Assembly (NCBI RefSeq): GCF_009865135.1
Contig: NZ_WWGH01000002.1
Coordinates: 992,001-1,056,000, forward strand
Reading direction: 5' to 3'
From: Streptomyces sp. SID8374
Lineage (GTDB): Bacteria > Actinomycetota > Actinomycetes > Streptomycetales > Streptomycetaceae
Length of the DNA: 64,000 nt
In this document: positions 61,531 to 64,000 of the stretch, piece after piece
Layout of the letters: each line of letters opens with the position of its first letter
Position numbering within the stretch: position 1 is the stretch's first letter
Notes under the pieces: generated by a model
Seen by the model: the letters and a program-made list of their open reading frames with translations, nothing else
The model's database searches: none
What the model was told of the DNA's origin: nothing
Program-made: the position numbers and the translations under genes

Positions 61531-64000
61531 TCAGCTCCGAAGGTGAGAACGAGCTGCGGCCTGGCGGCCGCCGATCCTGCCTCGCTCGACCAGATGCGCA
61601 GACTGTCCGTCCCGCTGCTGGTCAGGGCGAGTGAGTAGGCGGAGCCGAGGGCCCCGCCCAGTGCCGGCGCGGTGAGCTCCACCGAGTAGTCGGTGGAGAC
61701 GGCGGTTGCGCCGGTGATGCTCCCCAGCACGGACGCGGAGAGCGCCGGCCGGGAGTTGTAGGTGACCGCCGACTCGGTCCAGGCGCCGGTGACCGGCACC
61801 ACGGTGTGGCTGTCGGTGGAGCCCGCCGTCGGATCCGGCGACGTACGGAACTGGAGCCGGGCCCCCTTGAGGACCTGCCCGGCCGGGGCGGCGGGCAGGG
61901 TGAAGCGCAGATAGCCCAGGTAGGGGGTGGTGCCCCGGGAGGCCAGCTGCTGGTCGTCGTAGTTCACGTTGGGCGATACGCCGTTGGCGTACGCGTCCTC
62001 GGTGGGCAGGAGGCTCACCGTGGTGTCGCCGGGCGGGGCGGGCGCCTGGGCCAGCTGGTGGTGGGCGGCGACCTGCGCGGCGGTCAGGGCGGTGGGGTAG
62101 ATGGCCGTCTCGTCGACCTGGCCGGCGAAGTAGGGGGAGGAGGGCCGGTTCGGCCAGGCGTTGTTCATGGCGTCACCGCCGACCCGCCAGTACCCGTTGT
62201 ACGAACGGTTGCCCGCGGTCGTGTTGGAGGCGGCCCGCACCCCGTCCACATACAGCGCCATACCGCCGGGCCCCTGGGTGGCGACGGCGTGGTGCCACCG
62301 GCCGTCGTTGAAGCTCCCCGAACTGGTCAGGGTGGGGCGGCTGTTGGTGCTGCCGGCCTGGACGCCGAAGGCGAGCCGCCCGTTGTTCGTCAGGTGGAGC
62401 AGCTTGTCGGAGACCGAGCTCGTATGCCCTTGCGCCGTGCCGATGTTGTTGCCGAACCCGACGATCCGCCCGCCGCTCGTCGATGTCGTGCGGAACCACG
62501 TCTCGATGGAGTACGGGGTGGGCGAGGTGTAGCGGTGCAGCCGGTCGCTGTGGACGTACTCGTCGCTGCCGTTCAGCGAGAGCGCTGCCGAACCGGCGAC
62601 GGCCGAGGGCGTGGAGCGGTACGTGGGGGCGTTCACGTACACCCCGCCGTCGAGGCTGCCCGACGCGTCCGCCGCGAACGCCCCGCCCGGCTCGTCGTAG
62701 CGCCAGTACAGGTTCGCCCCGTCGGCCAGCACCCGCTCCTGGTACGGGGAGGCGGCGGTCACGGAGGCGGCGGGGGAGAGGGCGCTGGTGTTGCCGGCGC
62801 CGTCGGTCGCCGTGATCCGGTAGGAGTAGCTCTGCCCGGCGGCCACGTTCCGGTCGGTGAAGGTCAGTTGGGGGCGGCTGAAGAAGAGCGACGAGCCGGT
62901 CGTGGTGTGCACCGGCGCCGCGCCCCCGTTGCGGTACACCCGGTACGTCAGCAGGCTGTCGTCCAGGTCCAGCGAGGACCGCCAGCTCACCCGCACCTCA
63001 CCCGCGCGCGGCGCCGACACACCGGCGGCGGGCACGCTCGGCGCGCCGGTGTCCGGGGTGTTGGCGAACCGGGTCAGCGCCTGCTGCTGCACCCCGTTGA
63101 CCGTGGTGAACTCCCCTCCTACCCACAGGAAGTCACGGCCGTCACGGGTGGAGACCGTCAGCGCGCGGGGCCCGACCGGCTCCCCGATCCCGTCGTTGGT
63201 GTCGGGCAGCCAGCCCAGCAGCGCCGGGTCGTCGACGCTCTGCGCGGTGAGGTGCTTGCGCGCCTGGTTGGGGAAGCCGCCCATCGTGGAGCAGTCGTGG
63301 ACGTGGCTCGCTGCGTAGAGCACCGACTTGTACACGCGCAGGGCCTGCGTGGCGCCCTGGCAGGTGTCCCGCCAGCGCTGGCCGAAGCCGTCCAGCTCCA
63401 TCGCGAGGCGGCCGTCGAAGGAGTTGCCGCCCCGGCCCTCACCGGCCGCGTACCAGCCGCCGGAGGCGGAGTCCGTGACGATGTCCTTGATGACGGCGGT
63501 GGACGGGATGAAGTTGTTCGGATAGCCCCGGGTGAGGGAGCCGGTGGTGGCGCTCGTCACCGCGATCGCATGGGAGTTGGCGCCGCCCACGGTGAAGAAG
63601 TCACCGCCGATCAGCACCGACTGCCCGTCCGTGGTCACCCGCAGCGTCCGCCCCGGGGCGTCCGCGTCCGGATTCCACCCGGTCACCGCACCCGCCGGAG
63701 TCAGCGCCCCGAAGAAGCGCCGGGTCTGCCCGTTCACCGACTGGAAGTCGCCGCCCGCGTAGACCGTGCCGTCCGCCGCCACGTCCAGCGCGCGGACCGT
63801 CGCCGAGACGTTCGGCGAGAACCCCGCACGCCGGATGCAGGTGGCGGTGTCGACGGCCACCAGCCCGTTGGCGCTGCTCCCGTCGACCGCGTTGAAGTAA
63901 CCCCCCACGTACAGCGTCGACCTGTCCGGCGAGACGGCGAGCGCCCGGACGGTGGCGGTGCCGCTGGTCCGGGTGAAGGAGAGCGAGCAGCCGGCCGGAG
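61527..64000 (-). CDS. Secreted LamG-domain protein, paralogue (copy 2) with C-terminal CBM96/DNRLRE-like domain; 5' truncated by window
   Basis: At least 824 residues; the frame is open to the window edge and matches copy 1 there (CSLSFTRTSGTATVRALAVS versus CSLSFTISSGTATVRSLALS). Order: propeller blades, fibronectin-III-like domain, LamG domain (PYSIETWFRTTSTSGGRIVG). It then has a domain absent from copy 1: DTTVSLLPTEDAYANGVSPN, LGYLRFTLPAAPAGQVLKGA, LRIWSSEAGSAAARPQLVLT. That pattern is the CBM96/DNRLRE type of carbohydrate-binding module. Its stop overlaps the start of copy 1. A tandem duplication with later loss or gain of the CBM is the simplest history. Confidence 0.85.
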   Translation of the reverse strand, partial: PAGCSLSFTRTSGTATVRALAVSPDRSTLYVGGYFNAVDGSSANGLVAVDTATCIRRAGFSPNVSATVRALDVAADGTVYAGGDFQSVNGQTRRFFGALTPAGAVTGWNPDADAPGRTLRVTTDGQSVLIGGDFFTVGGANSHAIAVTSATTGSLTRGYPNNFIPSTAVIKDIVTDSASGGWYAAGEGRGGNSFDGRLAMELDGFGQRWRDTCQGATQALRVYKSVLYAASHVHDCSTMGGFPNQARKHLTAQSVDDPALLGWLPDTNDGIGEPVGPRALTVSTRDGRDFLWVGGEFTTVNGVQQQALTRFANTPDTGAPSVPAAGVSAPRAGEVRVSWRSSLDLDDSLLTYRVYRNGGAAPVHTTTGSSLFFSRPQLTFTDRNVAAGQSYSYRITATDGAGNTSALSPAASVTAASPYQERVLADGANLYWRYDEPGGAFAADASGSLDGGVYVNAPTYRSTPSAVAGSAALSLNGSDEYVHSDRLHRYTSPTPYSIETWFRTTSTSGGRIVGFGNNIGTAQGHTSSVSDKLLHLTNNGRLAFGVQAGSTNSRPTLTSSGSFNDGRWHHAVATQGPGGMALYVDGVRAASNTTAGNRSYNGYWRVGGDAMNNAWPNRPSSPYFAGQVDETAIYPTALTAAQVAAHHQLAQAPAPPGDTTVSLLPTEDAYANGVSPNVNYDDQQLASRGTTPYLGYLRFTLPAAPAGQVLKGARLQFRTSPDPTAGSTDSHTVVPVTGAWTESAVTYNSRPALSASVLGSITGATAVSTDYSVELTAPALGGALGSAYSLALTSSGTDSLRIWSSEAGSAAARPQLVLTFGAE

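Noticed and set aside
1..64000. tRNA/rRNA genes, CRISPR arrays, prophage
   Set aside because: Read for cloverleaf-like gene ends, regular spaced repeats and phage structural genes; none seen. A dedicated tRNA/CRISPR scan was not possible.

Overview
The window is about 72% GC, dense, with GTG/ATG starts behind strong AGGAGG-like sites and many ATGA/GTGA stop-start overlaps. Gene content (SepF paralogue, PucR, PaaX, DeoR and MocR regulators, a DmdR/IdeR-type iron box, F420-type LLM oxidoreductase, Pnkp/Hen1, rare TTA codons) points to a Streptomyces or close relative, probably a chromosomal region. No tRNA, rRNA, CRISPR array, prophage or intact transposase was seen.

Layout. 1-3400: 3' part of a MocR-type regulator, a low-GC leader, a LuxR-type regulator carrying a rare TTA codon, and a decayed stretch ending in a strong terminator. 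3422-9387: a trans-4-hydroxy-L-proline catabolic operon (three-subunit D-hydroxyproline dehydrogenase, pyrroline-hydroxycarboxylate deaminase, 4-hydroxyproline epimerase) closed by its GntR regulator. 9401-14739: PucR regulator divergent from a two-gene xanthine dehydrogenase in which the 2Fe-2S and molybdopterin domains are fused. 15016-18267: iron box, siderophore-binding lipoprotein and two FecCD permeases without an ATPase. 18351-25199: small conserved genes, DedA protein, divergent SIS/DeoR pair, SepF paralogue, MazG-like protein, F420 oxidoreductase, homocysteine S-methyltransferase.

25257-29362 is the Hen1-Pnkp RNA repair cassette. 29427-33477 is an arginine deiminase, ornithine carbamoyltransferase and amino acid permease group. 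33428-34027 is an RsbW-like kinase with a 21-bp tandem repeat. 34242-42523 looks like a CoA-dependent anthranilate (or salicylate) degradation cluster: enoyl-CoA hydratase, fused monooxygenase/OYE reductase, PaaX regulator, aryl-CoA ligase, acyl-CoA dehydrogenase and RidA. Its two transcription units share an identically spaced motif TGAC-N4-GTCA-N9-GATAA, and a perfect 31-bp inverted repeat is wedged between ligase and paaX. 42821-49331 is a complete Mrp Na+/H+ antiporter operon with A and B fused. 49387-64000 is a surface-polysaccharide region: CDP-alcohol transferase, nucleotidyltransferase, three glycosyltransferases, Wzz-like protein, flippase, Wzy-like polymerase, a lipoprotein and two tandem giant LamG-domain secreted proteins, the second running off the window.

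Most systems are recognisable. The least explained signals are the 31-bp palindrome in the ligase/paaX junction, the shared promoter/operator architecture of the aryl-CoA cluster, the three TTA codons, the SepF leader ORF, and the paired LamG proteins coupled to a glycosyltransferase.
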